The notes: generated by a model not told the origin, from the sequence alone. A stretch of 64,000 nt of DNA from Pseudomonadota bacterium (GCA_029776255.1 JAKOTN010000026.1:124001-188000), one strand, 5' to 3'; positions 42,269 to 54,754 are shown, numbered from the stretch's first letter. Numbers and translations are program-made.

Positions 42269-43438
42269 TCAACCGAGAAAGTGCCGGATTCTTTCGACCG
42301 CCTCCGCCAGACGCTCGACATCTGTCGTGTAGGCGAAACGTAAATACCGTTGCGGCGCATTGACCCCGAAATCGATGCCCGGCGTAACCGCCACCCCGAC
42401 CGACTCAAGCAAATCATGCGCAAAACGCGCACTGTCCATCGTCAACTGACTGCAATCGGCATAAATATAAAATGCGCCTGTCGGCTTGGCCGCTATTTGA
42501 AATCCCAGCGCCGTCAGTTCAGGCGCCAAAAAATCACGGCGGCGTTGAAACTCCAGCCGCCGCGATTCGAGAATGTCGATCGTTGCCGGAGCGAAAGCCG
42601 CCAGTGCGGCGTATTGCGCCGGTGTCGACGGAGAGATATAGAGATTCTGCGCCAGCTTTTCAATGTCACGGAGATGAGACTCGGGTACGACCAGCCATCC
42701 CAGCCGCCAACCAGTCATGTTGAAATACTTGGAAAAACTTTGCACGACGAAAATGTCGTCGCCGTGGCGCAAGGCAGTTTGCGCCTCGCAGCCATAGGTC
42801 AAGCCATGGTAAATCTCGTCGACGATCAGTCGTCCCCCCTGCCGGCGAATAAAAGTGGCGATCGCGGCCATCGTTTTCTCGTCGAGCAGCATACCCGTGG
42901 GATTGGCCGGTGACGCCAACAGCGCACCCGCTGTCCGCACCCGCCAATGCCGTTCGATGTCGGCCAACGTTGGCTGAAAATCATTTTCGGCGGACACCGG
43001 TACACCAATCGGAATCCCCTCGAAGCTACGCACGAAATTGCCGTTGCACGGGTAACCCGGATCGGACAGCAACCATTCGCTGCCGGGTGAGGCCAGACAT
43101 GCCATGGCAAGCAGCAAGCCTCCCGAAGCACCCGCGGTGACGACGATACGCGCCGCCGGGATCGAAAGACCGTAGCGACTTTTGTAAAAAGCGGCGATGG
43201 CGCTACGCAGTTCCGGCAAACCAAGTGCTGGCGTATAAAAGACGCGCCCGCTAGCGATGTGCGCCTGCGCTGCGGCAATAATCGGCGCCGGGGTTGGAAA
43301 ATCCGGCTCGCCGACTTCCATGTGAATGATGTGTCGCCCCTCGGCTTCCAGAGCCTTGGCACGCGCCAACAACTCCATGACATGAAAAGGGGCAATGCCG
43401 GCAAGCCTGGGAGCGGGAAACTGGGACATGTTTGACAA
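42269..43438 (-). CDS. Class I/II pyridoxal-phosphate aminotransferase
   Basis: HMEVGEPDFPTPAPI...SPANPTGMLLDEKT...VQSFSKYFNMTGWRLGWLV. Confidence 0.92.
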   Translation of the reverse strand: MSNMSQFPAPRLAGIAPFHVMELLARAKALEAEGRHIIHMEVGEPDFPTPAPIIAAAQAHIASGRVFYTPALGLPELRSAIAAFYKSRYGLSIPAARIVVTAGASGGLLLAMACLASPGSEWLLSDPGYPCNGNFVRSFEGIPIGVPVSAENDFQPTLADIERHWRVRTAGALLASPANPTGMLLDEKTMAAIATFIRRQGGRLIVDEIYHGLTYGCEAQTALRHGDDIFVVQSFSKYFNMTGWRLGWLVVPESHLRDIEKLAQNLYISPSTPAQYAALAAFAPATIDILESRRLEFQRRRDFLAPELTALGFQIAAKPTGAFYIYADCSQLTMDSARFAHDLLESVGVAVTPGIDFGVNAPQRYLRFAYTTDVERLAEAVERIRHFLG

Positions 43439-43448
43439 CCGGATCGAT

Positions 43449-43475
43449 TAAAAAAGGCCGCCCGAAGGCGGCCTT
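43449..43475 (-). terminator. Rho-independent terminator downstream of pckG
   Basis: Minus strand AAGGCCGCC-TTCG-GGCGGCCTT-TTTTAA. Confidence 0.88.
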
Positions 43476-43508
43476 GGGAGTTCGCGGCGCAAAGCCTCGA
43501 CGCGTGGA

Positions 43509-45338
43509 TCAGAAGCTTTCTTCCAGCATGTCGCGGATCAGTGCGAGTTTCTTGGGCAACTTGTCGCCCATTTTGTCGAACCACTCCTTGACTCCAGTCA
43601 ATTCACTCTTCCAGACATCGGCATCGATCTTGGTGACGGCGTCGAACTCATCCGTGGAGAACTCCAGGCCGGACCAATCGAGATCCTCATAATTCGGCAT
43701 CCAGCCAAGAGTGGTTTCCCGGGCGGAAACCTTGCCTTCGCAACGCTCGATGATCCACTTGAGAACGCGGGCATTGTCGCCGAAACCCGGCCAGGCAAAC
43801 TGCCCTTTCTCGTTCATGCGGAACCAGTTCACCATGAAGATCAGCGGCGCCTTGTCGACCGCCTTGCCCATCTTCAGCCAGTGGCCGTAATAGTCCGCCA
43901 TGTTGTAGCCACAGAATGGCAGCATGGCGAACGGATCGCGACGGACCACGCCTTGAGCGCCAAAAGCGGCGGCGGTCGTTTCGGAACCCAGCGTCGCGGC
44001 GCCATAGACACCGAAATCCCAGTTGAACGACTGGCACACCAACGGCACGGTGGATGCGCGGCGACCACCGAACAGGAAGGCCGAGATCGGCACACCTTCG
44101 GGGCTTTCCCATTGCTCGTCGATACACGGGCATTGCGACGCCGGCGCGGTGAAGCGGGAGTTCGGATGCGCGGCCTTGGTGCCTTTTTCCTTGGCGATTT
44201 CAGGCGTCCAGTCATTGCCTTGCCAATCGATGGCGTGCGCGGGTGCCGGACCCATGCCTTCCCACCAGACATCGCCATCGTCGGTCAAGGCGACATTGGT
44301 GAAAATGGTGTTTTCGGCCAGCGACGCCATGGCATTGAAATTGGTCGAATCATTGGTCCCCGGCGCCACGCCGAAGAAACCCGCCTCCGGGTTGATCGCG
44401 TATAAGCGGGTCTTGCCGTCCTTGCCGACGCGCGGCTTGATCCAAGCGATGTCATCGCCGATGGTGGAGATTTTCCAGCCATTCAGGCTCTTCGGCGGAA
44501 TCAGCATGGCAAAATTGGTCTTGCCGCAAGCCGACGGAAAGGCGGCCGCGACATAATGCTTGTCGCCCTGGGGCGATTCGACGCCCAAGATCAACATGTG
44601 TTCGGCCATCCAGCCGTCGTCGCGCGCCATGTTGGAGGCGATCCGCAGCGCCAGACACTTCTTGCCGAGCAGCGCGTTCCCGCCGTAGCCGGAACCGTAG
44701 GACCAGATTTCGCGGGTTTCGGGATAATGCACGATGTATTTGGTGGTCGGGTTGCACGGCCACTTCGGATCCTTCTGACCCGGCTCCTTCGGGGCGCCAA
44801 TCGAGTGCACGCAAGGTACGAAAGCGCCATCTGTACCCAGCACGGGGAAAACGGCCTTACCCATGCGAGTCATGATGCGCATGTTCACGACGACATAAGC
44901 GCTATCGGAGATTTCGACGCCGATCTGTGCGATTGGCGAGCCAACCGGCCCCATCGAAAAGGGAATGACGTACATCGTGCGGCCCCTCATGCAACCCTTG
45001 AACAGACCATTCAGGGTTTCGCGCATTTTGGCCGGCTCTTCCCAGTTGTTGGTCGGGCCAGCGTTTTCCTTTTTCTCGGAGCAGATATAGGTACGGTCCT
45101 CCACGCGAGCGACGTCAGAAGGATCGGAGAACGCGAGGAAAGAGTTTTTGCGTTTCTTGAGTTTGATGAAGGTGCCGGCTTCGACCAATTCGTTGCACAA
45201 GCGGTCGTATTCCTCTTGCGAACCGTCGGCCCAGACGACGCTGGCCGGCTCGGTAAGTGCCGCGATATCGGCAACCCATTGTTTCAGGCGTTCGTGTTTG
45301 ACGTAGTCGGGGGCGTTGATGGAAACAGTTTGGTTCAT
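43509..45338 (-). CDS. pckG: Phosphoenolpyruvate carboxykinase (GTP)
   Basis: [19 protein letters not shown] kinase loop; [20 protein letters not shown]. Confidence 0.96.
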   Translation of the reverse strand: MNQTVSINAPDYVKHERLKQWVADIAALTEPASVVWADGSQEEYDRLCNELVEAGTFIKLKKRKNSFLAFSDPSDVARVEDRTYICSEKKENAGPTNNWEEPAKMRETLNGLFKGCMRGRTMYVIPFSMGPVGSPIAQIGVEISDSAYVVVNMRIMTRMGKAVFPVLGTDGAFVPCVHSIGAPKEPGQKDPKWPCNPTTKYIVHYPETREIWSYGSGYGGNALLGKKCLALRIASNMARDDGWMAEHMLILGVESPQGDKHYVAAAFPSACGKTNFAMLIPPKSLNGWKISTIGDDIAWIKPRVGKDGKTRLYAINPEAGFFGVAPGTNDSTNFNAMASLAENTIFTNVALTDDGDVWWEGMGPAPAHAIDWQGNDWTPEIAKEKGTKAAHPNSRFTAPASQCPCIDEQWESPEGVPISAFLFGGRRASTVPLVCQSFNWDFGVYGAATLGSETTAAAFGAQGVVRRDPFAMLPFCGYNMADYYGHWLKMGKAVDKAPLIFMVNWFRMNEKGQFAWPGFGDNARVLKWIIERCEGKVSARETTLGWMPNYEDLDWSGLEFSTDEFDAVTKIDADVWKSELTGVKEWFDKMGDKLPKKLALIRDMLEESF

Positions 45339-45695
45339 GGTAATCACTCTCGAAAGAAGGTAGAGAAGCGGAAGTTACCGTGACGCGGCGCAGGCGGAAT
45401 CTGGCGACAAAAAGCGGCGATCCGGACGGATTGAACCCGCCCGGTCGGAGGCGACGCGTCGGTCGGGGCTGCTAGGAGACAAACCCAGTGCTGGGGAGTG
45501 CGATGGCATGCTAGGTGTGGGTGCTACAAGGATTTGAGGGTTTGTGTAATTATGCCACAGGTCCGACCGGCACTTGGCACTGATCGACAAGTGCAATAGG
45601 CTCGAAAAACGCGCAGTCGAAAAACTCGACGCCCGCCCGGTCATTGCGCGGCCACCGACCGATTGTGGTCAGACATTCCGTCAGGAGACGACACC

Positions 45696-47996
45696 ATGCA
45701 AAAAGAAAAAAATCAGTTACGCACTGCCGCCCTTTTCTACCATCGCAATCCCAAGCCAGGGAAAGTATCGATCCAACCGACCAAGCAACTGACCAATCAG
45801 TACGACTTGTCGATGGCCTATTCGCCTGGCGTTGCCGCTGCTTGCGAGGAAATCGTCGCTTTTCCGGCGGAAGCCAGCACCCTGACTTCGCGTGCGAATC
45901 TGGTAGGCGTCATCACCAACGGTACTGCTGTTCTCGGCCTCGGCGCCATCGGCCCACTGGCAGCCAAACCAGTGATGGAAGGCAAGGCGGTCTTGTTCAA
46001 GAAATTCGCCAATATCGATGTCTTCGATCTTGAAATCGAGGAACGCGATCCCGATCGCCTTGTGGAAATCATCGCCTCCCTGGAGCCGACTTTCGGTGGC
46101 ATCAATCTGGAGGACATCAAGGCGCCGGAATGTTTTCATATCGAGCAAAAGCTTCGTCAGCGGATGAAAATTCCGGTCTTTCACGACGATCAGCACGGCA
46201 CGGCAATCGTCGTTGGCGCCGCCATCCTCAACGGCCTTTTTTTGCAGGGCAAAGAACTCGATGAAGTCAAAGTGGTTTCGTCCGGCGCGGGCGCCGCCGC
46301 TTTGGCCTGCCTGGACTTGTTGGTGATGCTCGGCATCCCGGTCGACAACATCTGGGTAACAGACATCAAAGGTCTGGTCTATGAAGGACGTGTCGAGGAG
46401 ATGGACGACATCAAGGCACGTTACGCCAAGAAAACCACGGCGCGCACGCTAGGCGAAGTAATCGAGGGCGCGGATGTTTTTCTGGGCCTGTCGGCCGGCG
46501 GTGTCCTGAAACAGGAAATGGTCGCCCGAATGGCTCCGTCACCGCTGGTGATGGCCCTGGCTAACCCCAATCCCGAAATCAAGCCGGAAGACGTCAAGGC
46601 GGTACGCGACGACGCGATCATCGCCACCGGGCGTTCGGATTATCCCAATCAAGTCAACAACGTGCTGTGCTTTCCATTCATTTTCCGCGGCGCACTCGAT
46701 GTCGGCGCCACGACCATCACGGAAGACATGAAACTGGCGGCGGTCAAGGCAATCGCCGAACTGGCCCGCGTCGAGCAATCGGAATTCGCGGTCAAGGCGT
46801 ATGGTGAAAAAGTCACCAATTTCGGCCCGGATTACCTCATTCCAAACCCTTTCGATCCGCGTCTGATCAGCAAAATCGCCCCGGCGGTCGCCGAAGCCGC
46901 CATGGCATCGGGTGTTGCCACGCGCCCGATCAAAGATCTCGATGCGTATCGCGAAAGCCTGGATGATTTCGTTTACCACTTTGGTCTGATCATGAAACCG
47001 ATCTTTTCTCAGGCCAAACAGGCGCCGCGCCGGATCGTTTTTGCCGAAGGCGAGGATGTTCGCGTGCTGCGAGCCGTACAGGTGATTGTCGACGAAGGCA
47101 TTGCTCATCCGATTCTTATCGGTCATCCGGGCGAAATTACCGCCAAACTCGAAGCCATGAACCTCCGTGTTCGACCCGAAGCGGATTTTGAAGTGGTCCA
47201 CGCCGAGAACAACGCCTTTTTCGATCAACATTTCGAGGCATACTGGCGGGAGTACCGCCGCTTGATGGAACGCAAGGGCGTTTCTGCCGACTTCGCCCGG
47301 CGCGAGGTACGGCGACGCGCCTCTCTGTTCGGGGCGATGATGGTGCGGATGGGCGCTGCCGACGGCCTGATTTGCGGTACTTTCGGGCAACACGCGGTGC
47401 ACCGCGAATACGTCGAAGACGTGCTTGGTCTGGCACCGGGCGTAAGGAACCTCTACGCGATGAGCCTATTGTTGCTCCCGGACCGCACACTGTTCATCGC
47501 CGACACCTACATCAATTACGAACCGTCGGCGGAACAACTGGTCGACATGACCCTGCTGGCCGCCGACGAGGTGCGCCGCTTTGGACTCACGCCAAAGGTT
47601 GCGTTGTTGTCGCACTCCTCCTTCGGCTCCGAAAACACACCAACGGCCTTGAAGATGCGCGAAGCGCTGCGTATCTTGAAGGAACGCGCGCCGCGCTTGG
47701 AAATAGAGGGCGAAATGCACGGTGACGCCGCCCTCGACGATCACATTCGGCAACGAGTCTTCCCGAGCGATGCCCGCTTGAAAGGACAAGCCAATCTGCT
47801 GATCATGCCAACGCTTGATGCGGCCAACATCTCCTTCAACTTACTCAAGATCGCCGCAGGCGACAACCTGACGATCGGTCCCATCCTCCTCGGCGCCGCC
47901 CAACCGGTACACATTCTGACATCGACGGCAACGGTGCGGCGCATTGTCAACATGACAGCGCTGACGGTGGTAGACAAACTGATGAATGAGCGCTGA
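45696..47996 (+). CDS. maeB: NADP-dependent malic enzyme with phosphotransacetylase-like C-terminal domain
   Basis: [36 protein letters not shown]-terminal PTA-like domain. Confidence 0.94.
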   Translation: MQKEKNQLRTAALFYHRNPKPGKVSIQPTKQLTNQYDLSMAYSPGVAAACEEIVAFPAEASTLTSRANLVGVITNGTAVLGLGAIGPLAAKPVMEGKAVLFKKFANIDVFDLEIEERDPDRLVEIIASLEPTFGGINLEDIKAPECFHIEQKLRQRMKIPVFHDDQHGTAIVVGAAILNGLFLQGKELDEVKVVSSGAGAAALACLDLLVMLGIPVDNIWVTDIKGLVYEGRVEEMDDIKARYAKKTTARTLGEVIEGADVFLGLSAGGVLKQEMVARMAPSPLVMALANPNPEIKPEDVKAVRDDAIIATGRSDYPNQVNNVLCFPFIFRGALDVGATTITEDMKLAAVKAIAELARVEQSEFAVKAYGEKVTNFGPDYLIPNPFDPRLISKIAPAVAEAAMASGVATRPIKDLDAYRESLDDFVYHFGLIMKPIFSQAKQAPRRIVFAEGEDVRVLRAVQVIVDEGIAHPILIGHPGEITAKLEAMNLRVRPEADFEVVHAENNAFFDQHFEAYWREYRRLMERKGVSADFARREVRRRASLFGAMMVRMGAADGLICGTFGQHAVHREYVEDVLGLAPGVRNLYAMSLLLLPDRTLFIADTYINYEPSAEQLVDMTLLAADEVRRFGLTPKVALLSHSSFGSENTPTALKMREALRILKERAPRLEIEGEMHGDAALDDHIRQRVFPSDARLKGQANLLIMPTLDAANISFNLLKIAAGDNLTIGPILLGAAQPVHILTSTATVRRIVNMTALTVVDKLMNER

Positions 47997-48071
47997 GCGA
48001 CCACCGCGTGCCACAGTCGCCAATCTGGGCGGTGGAAACTCGGCCGGCAAAGACGTTTCAATGAACACACC

Positions 48072-49217
48072 ATGGTAAAAAAAAAACGCATTGCCCTGAT
48101 TCTTAGCGGTGGTGGCGCGCGCGCGGCTTATCAAGTGGGCGTGCTGCTCGCCATCAGGGAATTACTCGGGAACCCCGTCGGCAACCCTTTCGCCATACTC
48201 TGCGGCACCTCGGCCGGCGCGATCAACGCGGCGACACTCGCGTGTTATTCGCACAATTTTGCCGCCGCCGTCGAAGCCCTGACCGGCGTGTGGCGAAACA
48301 TGCGCGCCGGCCAGATTTATCGCGCGGACCCGCTCGGCATGTGCCTTTCCGGCATCCGTTGGCTCGGTGCGCTGCTATTCGGATGGATCGTCAAATACAG
48401 TCCTCGCTCCATTCTCGACAACCGTCCATTGCGGAAATTACTTGAAAACGCTCTCGACTTCAGCACGATTCAACACTCGCTCGACAATGGTTCGCTTTAC
48501 GCGGTAAGCATCACCGCCTCCGGGTATGCCACTGGCGACAGCGTCAGCTTTTACCAAGCGCACCCTGAAATCAAGAGTTGGCGACGGGCGCATCGCGTCG
48601 GCTGCCGCACCACGCTGTCGGTCGACCACCTGATGGCGTCGAGCGCCATTCCCTTCGTCTTCCCCGCGCTATATCTGAACCGGGAGTTTTTTGGTGACGG
48701 GTCCATGCGCCAGTTGGCGCCAATTTCGCCGGCAATTCATCTTGGTGCTGAAAAAGTCCTGATTGTCGGCGTCGCCCAACTAGCGGAACCGTTGCGGCGC
48801 CAAAGCTCCACGACCTACCCTTCGCTTGCCCAAATTGCCGGACATGCGATGGCATCGATCTTTCTCGATAGCCTGGGAAGCGACATCGAACGAATGGAAC
48901 GAATCAACCGCACGCTTTCGAAGGTCCCGTCGGAATTACGAGACGGTGGCGATATTTCGCTCCGCCCGGTTCAATCGCTGACGATTGCCCCCTCCGAACG
49001 TCTCGAACCCCTCGCAGCGCAACATGTCCACTCGCTGCCCTGGGCGGTAAAGATTCTGTTGCGTGGCTTGGGAGCAATGAGCCGACGCGGCAGCGCTCTG
49101 GCAAGCTACCTCTTATTTGAAAAGCCCTACACCGACGCCTTGATTAACCTCGGCCACAAGGATGCGATGGCCATGCGTACGGAAATTGAAGCTTTTTTTC
49201 GCGCGGATCACACCTAA
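48072..49217 (+). CDS. Patatin-like phospholipase family protein
   Basis: IALILSGGGARAAYQVGVL, CGTSAGAINAA, FGDGSMRQLAPIS. Confidence 0.92.
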   Translation: MVKKKRIALILSGGGARAAYQVGVLLAIRELLGNPVGNPFAILCGTSAGAINAATLACYSHNFAAAVEALTGVWRNMRAGQIYRADPLGMCLSGIRWLGALLFGWIVKYSPRSILDNRPLRKLLENALDFSTIQHSLDNGSLYAVSITASGYATGDSVSFYQAHPEIKSWRRAHRVGCRTTLSVDHLMASSAIPFVFPALYLNREFFGDGSMRQLAPISPAIHLGAEKVLIVGVAQLAEPLRRQSSTTYPSLAQIAGHAMASIFLDSLGSDIERMERINRTLSKVPSELRDGGDISLRPVQSLTIAPSERLEPLAAQHVHSLPWAVKILLRGLGAMSRRGSALASYLLFEKPYTDALINLGHKDAMAMRTEIEAFFRADHT

Positions 49218-49264
49218 CGCAGCACATCACATAACCACCCTATCTTCTTATTTTTCATGGCGGA

Positions 49265-49294
49265 TTGTTCTGCGATCATCTACTATTGTAAAAT
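49265..49294 (+). promoter_or_regulatory. Putative sigma-70 promoter
   Basis: TTGTTC - 18 nt - TAAAAT, about 30 nt upstream of the next ATG. Confidence 0.4.
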
Positions 49295-49326
49295 CAAGGC
49301 CAATAGATTGACGCAGGAGACTCACG

Positions 49327-50622
49327 ATGCAACGGATCAGATTGAGAACGGCAATACTACTCGGCGCTCTGGTAAGCGCCTGCGGACTGTCAACCGCGGC
49401 CGTGCACACCACGGAAAAAAACAAAGGCAAAACGGAATCGGTCAAAGCAAAAACAGCGCCGGTCGCACACAAAAATGCTGCACCGCGCTCGGCCGAAAAG
49501 CACAAGCCCGAACCTCTGGCCCGGAAAAACTTGACTCCGCAGGTAACAGCCAAAAATAAAACCGAGCCGGTGGCGGCGAAAGTGTCCGCAAAATCAATGG
49601 CAAGCCGCGGCAAGGCCGAACCAGTCGCCCGAAACGGAAAAACCGAGCCCGTCGTCGCGCGGCACGGCCGGGCAACCGCGGTTTTGGCACAGAAAGACAA
49701 ACACAACACCCGTACAGCAAAGGCCGAGTCCTCCCACATCGCGAAGAGCAGCAAGGCAATCGCTGCGCTGGAAACCCGGCAAATGCAAATCGCTCAAAGA
49801 AAAAACCTGACGCGAATTCTCGCAAGCAACACCGAACTGTGGCACGAACCGGGAGGACATTTGGCCGTTCAGTCCGGCTCGGCACTGGTGGTTGGACAAG
49901 AAGGCGGCGAACCCATTTACGCGAAGAACGCCAACGCCGTGGTGCCAATCGCCTCGATCACCAAGCTAATGACGGCAATGGTGGTTCTCGATAGCATGCC
50001 CAATTTGCAAGCGCCGATTACCATCGGTGAAGAAGACGTCGATTACTTGCGCGGCAGCCGCTCGCGCTTGCAGGTCGGCACCGTCATGCCTCGGGAAACG
50101 GCCCTGCTGCTCGCCTTGATGTCATCGGAGAACCGCGCCGCCAATGCGCTTGGCCGCCATTATCCAGGGGGTCTACCGGCATTTGTCGCCGCAATGAATC
50201 GCAAAGCCGCGGCCTTGGGCATGACGCAAACCCACTTCGACGACCCTACGGGTTTAAATAGCACCAATGTTTCGACAGCTCACGACTTGGCACGCATGGT
50301 GGCCGCCGCGCATCGTTATCCGTTGATCCGCGAATTCTCGACCACTCCAGGCACGCGGACCGAAGTCAATGGCCGCGAACTAGAATTCCATAACACCAAT
50401 CAGTTGGTTCATAGCCCGACATGGGAGATCGGCTTGTCGAAGACAGGTTATATCCAGGAGGCTGGCAAATGCTTGGTGATGCAGGCACGCGTTGCCGATA
50501 AACCCGTGGTGATCGTTTTATTGGACTCGGCTGGCAAACAGACCCGTATCGGAGACGCCAATCGCATCAAGCGCTGGATGGAAAGCGCCGGGGTGTCGGG
50601 AAGATCGCCAACTCGCGCGTAA
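49327..50622 (+). CDS. D-alanyl-D-alanine endopeptidase/carboxypeptidase (S11 family, PBP7-like)
   Basis: PIASITKLMTAMVVLD (SxxK), MSSENRAANAL (SxN), LSKTGYIQEAG (KTG); long Lys/Ala-rich N-terminal extension. Confidence 0.92.
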   Translation: MQRIRLRTAILLGALVSACGLSTAAVHTTEKNKGKTESVKAKTAPVAHKNAAPRSAEKHKPEPLARKNLTPQVTAKNKTEPVAAKVSAKSMASRGKAEPVARNGKTEPVVARHGRATAVLAQKDKHNTRTAKAESSHIAKSSKAIAALETRQMQIAQRKNLTRILASNTELWHEPGGHLAVQSGSALVVGQEGGEPIYAKNANAVVPIASITKLMTAMVVLDSMPNLQAPITIGEEDVDYLRGSRSRLQVGTVMPRETALLLALMSSENRAANALGRHYPGGLPAFVAAMNRKAAALGMTQTHFDDPTGLNSTNVSTAHDLARMVAAAHRYPLIREFSTTPGTRTEVNGRELEFHNTNQLVHSPTWEIGLSKTGYIQEAGKCLVMQARVADKPVVIVLLDSAGKQTRIGDANRIKRWMESAGVSGRSPTRA

Positions 50623-50682
50623 ACCGCGGAGTAGTCCGGGTTCCCTACATATACGCGCATCAGAGAAAGCCTTTCGATCATG

Positions 50683-50715
50683 AAAAAAGCCACGGGGGAC
50701 TACCGTGGCTTTTTT
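50683..50715. terminator. Bidirectional rho-independent terminator
   Basis: AAAAAAGCCACGG-GGGACTA-CCGTGGCTTTTTT, perfect 13-bp stem between convergent genes. Confidence 0.9.
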
Positions 50716-50768
50716 GCAATTGCCATTCCATAAAATCAGCGGCGTCGAAAGACGGAAAGCATCTACGT

Positions 50769-51278
50769 CTACGTTTTCTTTTCCATCTTGCGTGCCGCGC
50801 GGATCATTTCCGCATCCAGAACGGCTGTGTCCGTCCCGTAGCAACGAGGCATGTCAATCTCCTCGAAAACGGGAAGATCGGGCCTGGAGGTGGCTGATTG
50901 AGAGGACTTGGCTTCATAGTGCTGCCCGCGCCAGCGTGCAACCAACATCTCCTGCTCCGTCAGACCGGTAACCATTTCCGGCGGCACCTTCGCGCCGAGT
51001 TCGATCAAAACCCTTACGACTTCTTTCCTCTCGCCACGAATGGCCATGGACAATGGCGAAGTCGACTGGTTATTGTCCGGCAAATTGACCTTCGCACCAC
51101 GCGTGACCAGTTCCCGAACGATATCGACATACCCCATGAAACAGGCAACACCTAGCGGCAAACCCGGATCCCCGTGCCCGTCGTGAATCTCAACAGAAGC
51201 TCCTGCATCAAGAGCGGCTTGTACCGCTTTGAGGCGACCCGTCCGAATTGCCCTAAGCAAGTCCACAGAAGCGTTCAA
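50769..51278 (-). CDS. Ankyrin repeat domain-containing protein
   Basis: RTGRLKAVQAALDAGASVEIHDGHGDPGLPLGVACFMGYVDIVRELVTRGAKVNLPDNNQSTSPLSMAIRGERKEVVRVLIELGAKV. Confidence 0.9.
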   Translation of the reverse strand: MNASVDLLRAIRTGRLKAVQAALDAGASVEIHDGHGDPGLPLGVACFMGYVDIVRELVTRGAKVNLPDNNQSTSPLSMAIRGERKEVVRVLIELGAKVPPEMVTGLTEQEMLVARWRGQHYEAKSSQSATSRPDLPVFEEIDMPRCYGTDTAVLDAEMIRAARKMEKKT

Positions 51279-51359
51279 CTTTCCCCTCCAACATCCGTGG
51301 TGCCACGGCCCTTTTCACCATCGGCGCGTCAAAACATGACACCACGCAATACAAAAACA

Positions 51360-51854
51360 TCAAATCAAAGGCTTGTCGCTGACAATTATCCCATCGCCGT
51401 CAACATAGATCCACTCACCCGGCTTGAAAGAGACGCCACCAAAAGTAACCGCCAGATTTTTGTCGCCGACACCTTTCTTGACGCTTTTCAGCGGATGCGT
51501 ATTGAGCGCCCTAACCCCTAGGTCAATTTGGTTGATGTCTTCGGAATCACGGATGCATCCGTACACGACCACACCTTCCCAGCGATTTTTATGTGCCAGA
51601 ATAGCTAACTGGTCCCCAACCAGGGCGCAACGTAAAGACCCCCCGCCATCGACGACCAGAACCTTGCCGTTACCGTCGCCTCCGAAAACTTCACGAACGA
51701 GTGAATTATCCTCGAAGATTTTTAGCGTGACGATTTGACCACTAAAGGAGGAGCGACCGCCGTATCGTTGAAACATTGGAGCAAGCACACGCACTCCGCC
51801 ATTACGGATTTCTTCTTCATTGTCATCAAGGAGATCAGGCGTTTTGAAACTCAT
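51360..51854 (-). CDS. rraA: RraA family protein (ribonuclease E activity regulator type)
   Basis: [47 protein letters not shown]. Confidence 0.93.
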   Translation of the reverse strand: MSFKTPDLLDDNEEEIRNGGVRVLAPMFQRYGGRSSFSGQIVTLKIFEDNSLVREVFGGDGNGKVLVVDGGGSLRCALVGDQLAILAHKNRWEGVVVYGCIRDSEDINQIDLGVRALNTHPLKSVKKGVGDKNLAVTFGGVSFKPGEWIYVDGDGIIVSDKPLI

Positions 51855-51882
51855 ATGGTTTCCTTCCCGGCAAGCAAATGAA

Positions 51883-51914
51883 GCACGGCCAGATTCCGCC
51901 GAGCGTGGCCGTGC
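51883..51914 (-). terminator. Possible terminator downstream of clpA
   Basis: Minus strand GCACGGCCA...TGGCCGTGC followed by TTCATTT; 9-bp stem, weak U tract. Confidence 0.5.
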
Positions 51915-51926
51915 GTTGCGGTGTTG

Positions 51927-54185
51927 TTAGACGGCGATCAGGCTTTCTTCTTCAAAGATCAAATGGACTTTCTTTTCAGCGTCGACATCGATGGTAACGT
52001 GACCACCATTAACCAAACGCCCGAACAGCAGTTCGTCGGCCAGCGTGGCGCGAATCGTATCCTGAATCAGCCGGGCCATCGGGCGGGCGCCCATCAGCGG
52101 ATCGAAGCCGCGCTCGGCGAGATGATCCTTGAGCGCGGCGCTAAATACCACCTCGACCTTTTTCTCATGAAGCTGCGCTTCAAGCTGCATCAGGAATTTG
52201 TCCACCACACGCAGAATCGACCCGTGATCCAAGGACTTGAACGAAATGCTGGCGTCGAGCCGATTGCGGAACTCGGGCGAGAATAGGCGCTTGATCTCGA
52301 CCATTTCATCGCCAACCTGCCGATTCGGCGTAAAACCCATCGTCGCCTTTTGAATCGCCTCCTGTCCGGCGTTGGTGGTCATGACGATCACCACATTGCG
52401 AAAATCGGCCTTGCGCCCGTTATTGTCGGTCAACGTACCATGATCCATGACCTGCAACAGAATGTTGTAAATGTCGGGATGCGCCTTCTCGATCTCGTCG
52501 AGCAACAGTACGCTGTACGGCTTCTTGCTGATCGCCTCGGTCAGCAAGCCACCCTGATCGAAGCCGACATAACCCGGCGGCGCACCGATCAGCCGCGACA
52601 CCGCATGCCGCTCCATGTACTCCGACATATCGAAACGCACCAATTCATTGCCGAGGCAATAAGCCAATTGTCTGGCCACTTCCGTCTTGCCGACACCCGT
52701 GGGACCGGAAAACAAAAAGCTGCCGATCGGTTTGGTCGGATTGCCGAGGCCGGAACGCGCCATCCGTATCGCCCTGGTCAAAGCGTCAATCGCCGCATCC
52801 TGACCAAACACCACTGCTTTGAGATCGCGATCCAGGTTCTTAAGGTGGTTGCGGTCGTCCGCCGTGACATGCGTGGATGGCACCTGGGCGATTTTGGCTA
52901 CAATTTCTTCGATATCGATCTTGCCGATCAATTTCTTCTGTTTCGACTTCGGCAAAATCCGCTGCGCCGCGCCCGCCTCGTCAATGACGTCGATCGCCTT
53001 GTCCGGCAGGTGACGATCTGGAATGAAACGTACCGACAACTCGACAGCCGAAGCCAACGCCGCCGCCGAGTACTTAATGCCATGATGCGATTCGAAACGC
53101 GACTTCAAGCCCTTGAGAATCTCGATGGCCTCGGCGCTAGAGGGTTCGCTGACATCAATCTTCTGGAAACGCCGCGATAGTGCGTGGTCCTTTTCGAAAA
53201 TGCCGCGATACTCGGTATAGGTTGTCGCCCCGATACACTTCAATTGGCCGGTGGAGAGCGCGGGTTTTAACAAATTCGACGCGTCTAGCGTACCGCCCGA
53301 TGCCGAGCCAGCGCCAATCAGGGTGTGGATCTCGTCGATGAACAAGATCGCTTCCGGGTTTTCGCTCAATTGCTTGAGCACCGCCTTCAGCCGCTGCTCA
53401 AAATCACCACGATACTTGGTTCCCGCCAGCAACGACCCCATATCCAGGCAATAGACGTTTGCCTTGGCCAGGATTTCCGGAATATCGGACTCAACAATCC
53501 GTCTCGCCAAACCCTCGGCAATAGCGGTCTTGCCAACACCGGCCTCGCCCACCAGCAAAGGATTATTCTTTCTCCGCCGACACAGCGTCTGAATCACACG
53601 TTCGAGTTCCTGCTGACGACCGATCAACGGATCGATCTTTCCTTGTAAAGCGAGAGCATTGAGATTGATGGTATAGCTGTCAAGCGGACCGGCGGCATTT
53701 TGTTGTTCACCTTCCGTTTCACTTTCCGCCTCGCCACGTGGCGTACCTTGCGGAATCTTGCTGATGCCATGTGAAATGAAGTTGACGACATCCAAACGTG
53801 TAACACCCTGTTTTTGCAGGTAATAAACCGCGTGCGAGTCCTTTTCGCCAAAAATCGCCACCAGAACGTTGGCGCCATTGACCTCCTTGCGACCGGAGGA
53901 CTGCACATGCAGGATCGCGCGCTGAATCACACGTTGAAAACCCAGCGTCGGCTGCGTGTCGATATCCTCCTCGCCGGCGACCGTCGGCGTGTGCTCGCCA
54001 ACGAAACGCACAAGATCCTTGCGCAGTTGATCGACATTCGCACCACAAGCACGCAACGCCTCGGCTGCCGACGGGTTATCGAGCAAAGCGAGCAACAGAT
54101 GTTCGACGGTGATGAATTCGTGACGCTTTTGCCTGGCTTCAACGAAGGCCATGTGCAAGCTCACTTCCAGTTCTTGCGCAATCAT
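51927..54185 (-). CDS. clpA: ATP-dependent Clp protease ATP-binding subunit ClpA
   Basis: [37 protein letters not shown]; two AAA+ modules ([26 protein letters not shown]). Confidence 0.97.
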   Translation of the reverse strand: MIAQELEVSLHMAFVEARQKRHEFITVEHLLLALLDNPSAAEALRACGANVDQLRKDLVRFVGEHTPTVAGEEDIDTQPTLGFQRVIQRAILHVQSSGRKEVNGANVLVAIFGEKDSHAVYYLQKQGVTRLDVVNFISHGISKIPQGTPRGEAESETEGEQQNAAGPLDSYTINLNALALQGKIDPLIGRQQELERVIQTLCRRRKNNPLLVGEAGVGKTAIAEGLARRIVESDIPEILAKANVYCLDMGSLLAGTKYRGDFEQRLKAVLKQLSENPEAILFIDEIHTLIGAGSASGGTLDASNLLKPALSTGQLKCIGATTYTEYRGIFEKDHALSRRFQKIDVSEPSSAEAIEILKGLKSRFESHHGIKYSAAALASAVELSVRFIPDRHLPDKAIDVIDEAGAAQRILPKSKQKKLIGKIDIEEIVAKIAQVPSTHVTADDRNHLKNLDRDLKAVVFGQDAAIDALTRAIRMARSGLGNPTKPIGSFLFSGPTGVGKTEVARQLAYCLGNELVRFDMSEYMERHAVSRLIGAPPGYVGFDQGGLLTEAISKKPYSVLLLDEIEKAHPDIYNILLQVMDHGTLTDNNGRKADFRNVVIVMTTNAGQEAIQKATMGFTPNRQVGDEMVEIKRLFSPEFRNRLDASISFKSLDHGSILRVVDKFLMQLEAQLHEKKVEVVFSAALKDHLAERGFDPLMGARPMARLIQDTIRATLADELLFGRLVNGGHVTIDVDAEKKVHLIFEEESLIAV

Positions 54186-54494
54186 TCAGTTCTCCTCCAT
54201 TACGCACGCCAAAGGATGCTGGTTGCTCCGTGCGAAGGCTGTAACCTTTTCAACTTTCGTGCTGGCGATGTCACGCGGGTATACGCCGCAAACACCGCGC
54301 CCCTCGGTGTGGATCTTGAGCATGATCCGTGTCGCCTGCTCCCGATCCATGCCAAAAAAACGTTGTAGCACGATGATCACAAAATCCATTGTCGTAAAAT
54401 CGTCGTTCAGCAAAAGTACCTTATATAAAGGTGGTGGCTTGAGTTGCGCGCGCTTTGCTTCGAGGAGGGAGTTATCCTGATTCTTCGTAACCAT
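54186..54494 (-). CDS. clpS: ATP-dependent Clp protease adaptor ClpS
   Basis: [61 protein letters not shown]. Confidence 0.97.
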   Translation of the reverse strand: MVTKNQDNSLLEAKRAQLKPPPLYKVLLLNDDFTTMDFVIIVLQRFFGMDREQATRIMLKIHTEGRGVCGVYPRDIASTKVEKVTAFARSNQHPLACVMEEN

Positions 54495-54754
54495 GATCCA
54501 ATTCTAACCAGTCCTACCGGATGCGCAATACCGGCCTTCACCCGCTTCCCGCATGAATAATCGCTTTGCCGGGAAGCGCCACTTAAAAACGCTTGACGCA
54601 TCCGCCCGACTTGGCGTAAAAAGACCATATGTTTTTAATCAGGCATATGAGATCGGACCTTGGAAAACACGGTAACCGCCCTGAATGTCTTTGAGTTAGA
54701 AGCATGCATGTCGGGCTAGGCCCGGGTTCAGTCTTTTTTCAAGGAAGTAGCAAT

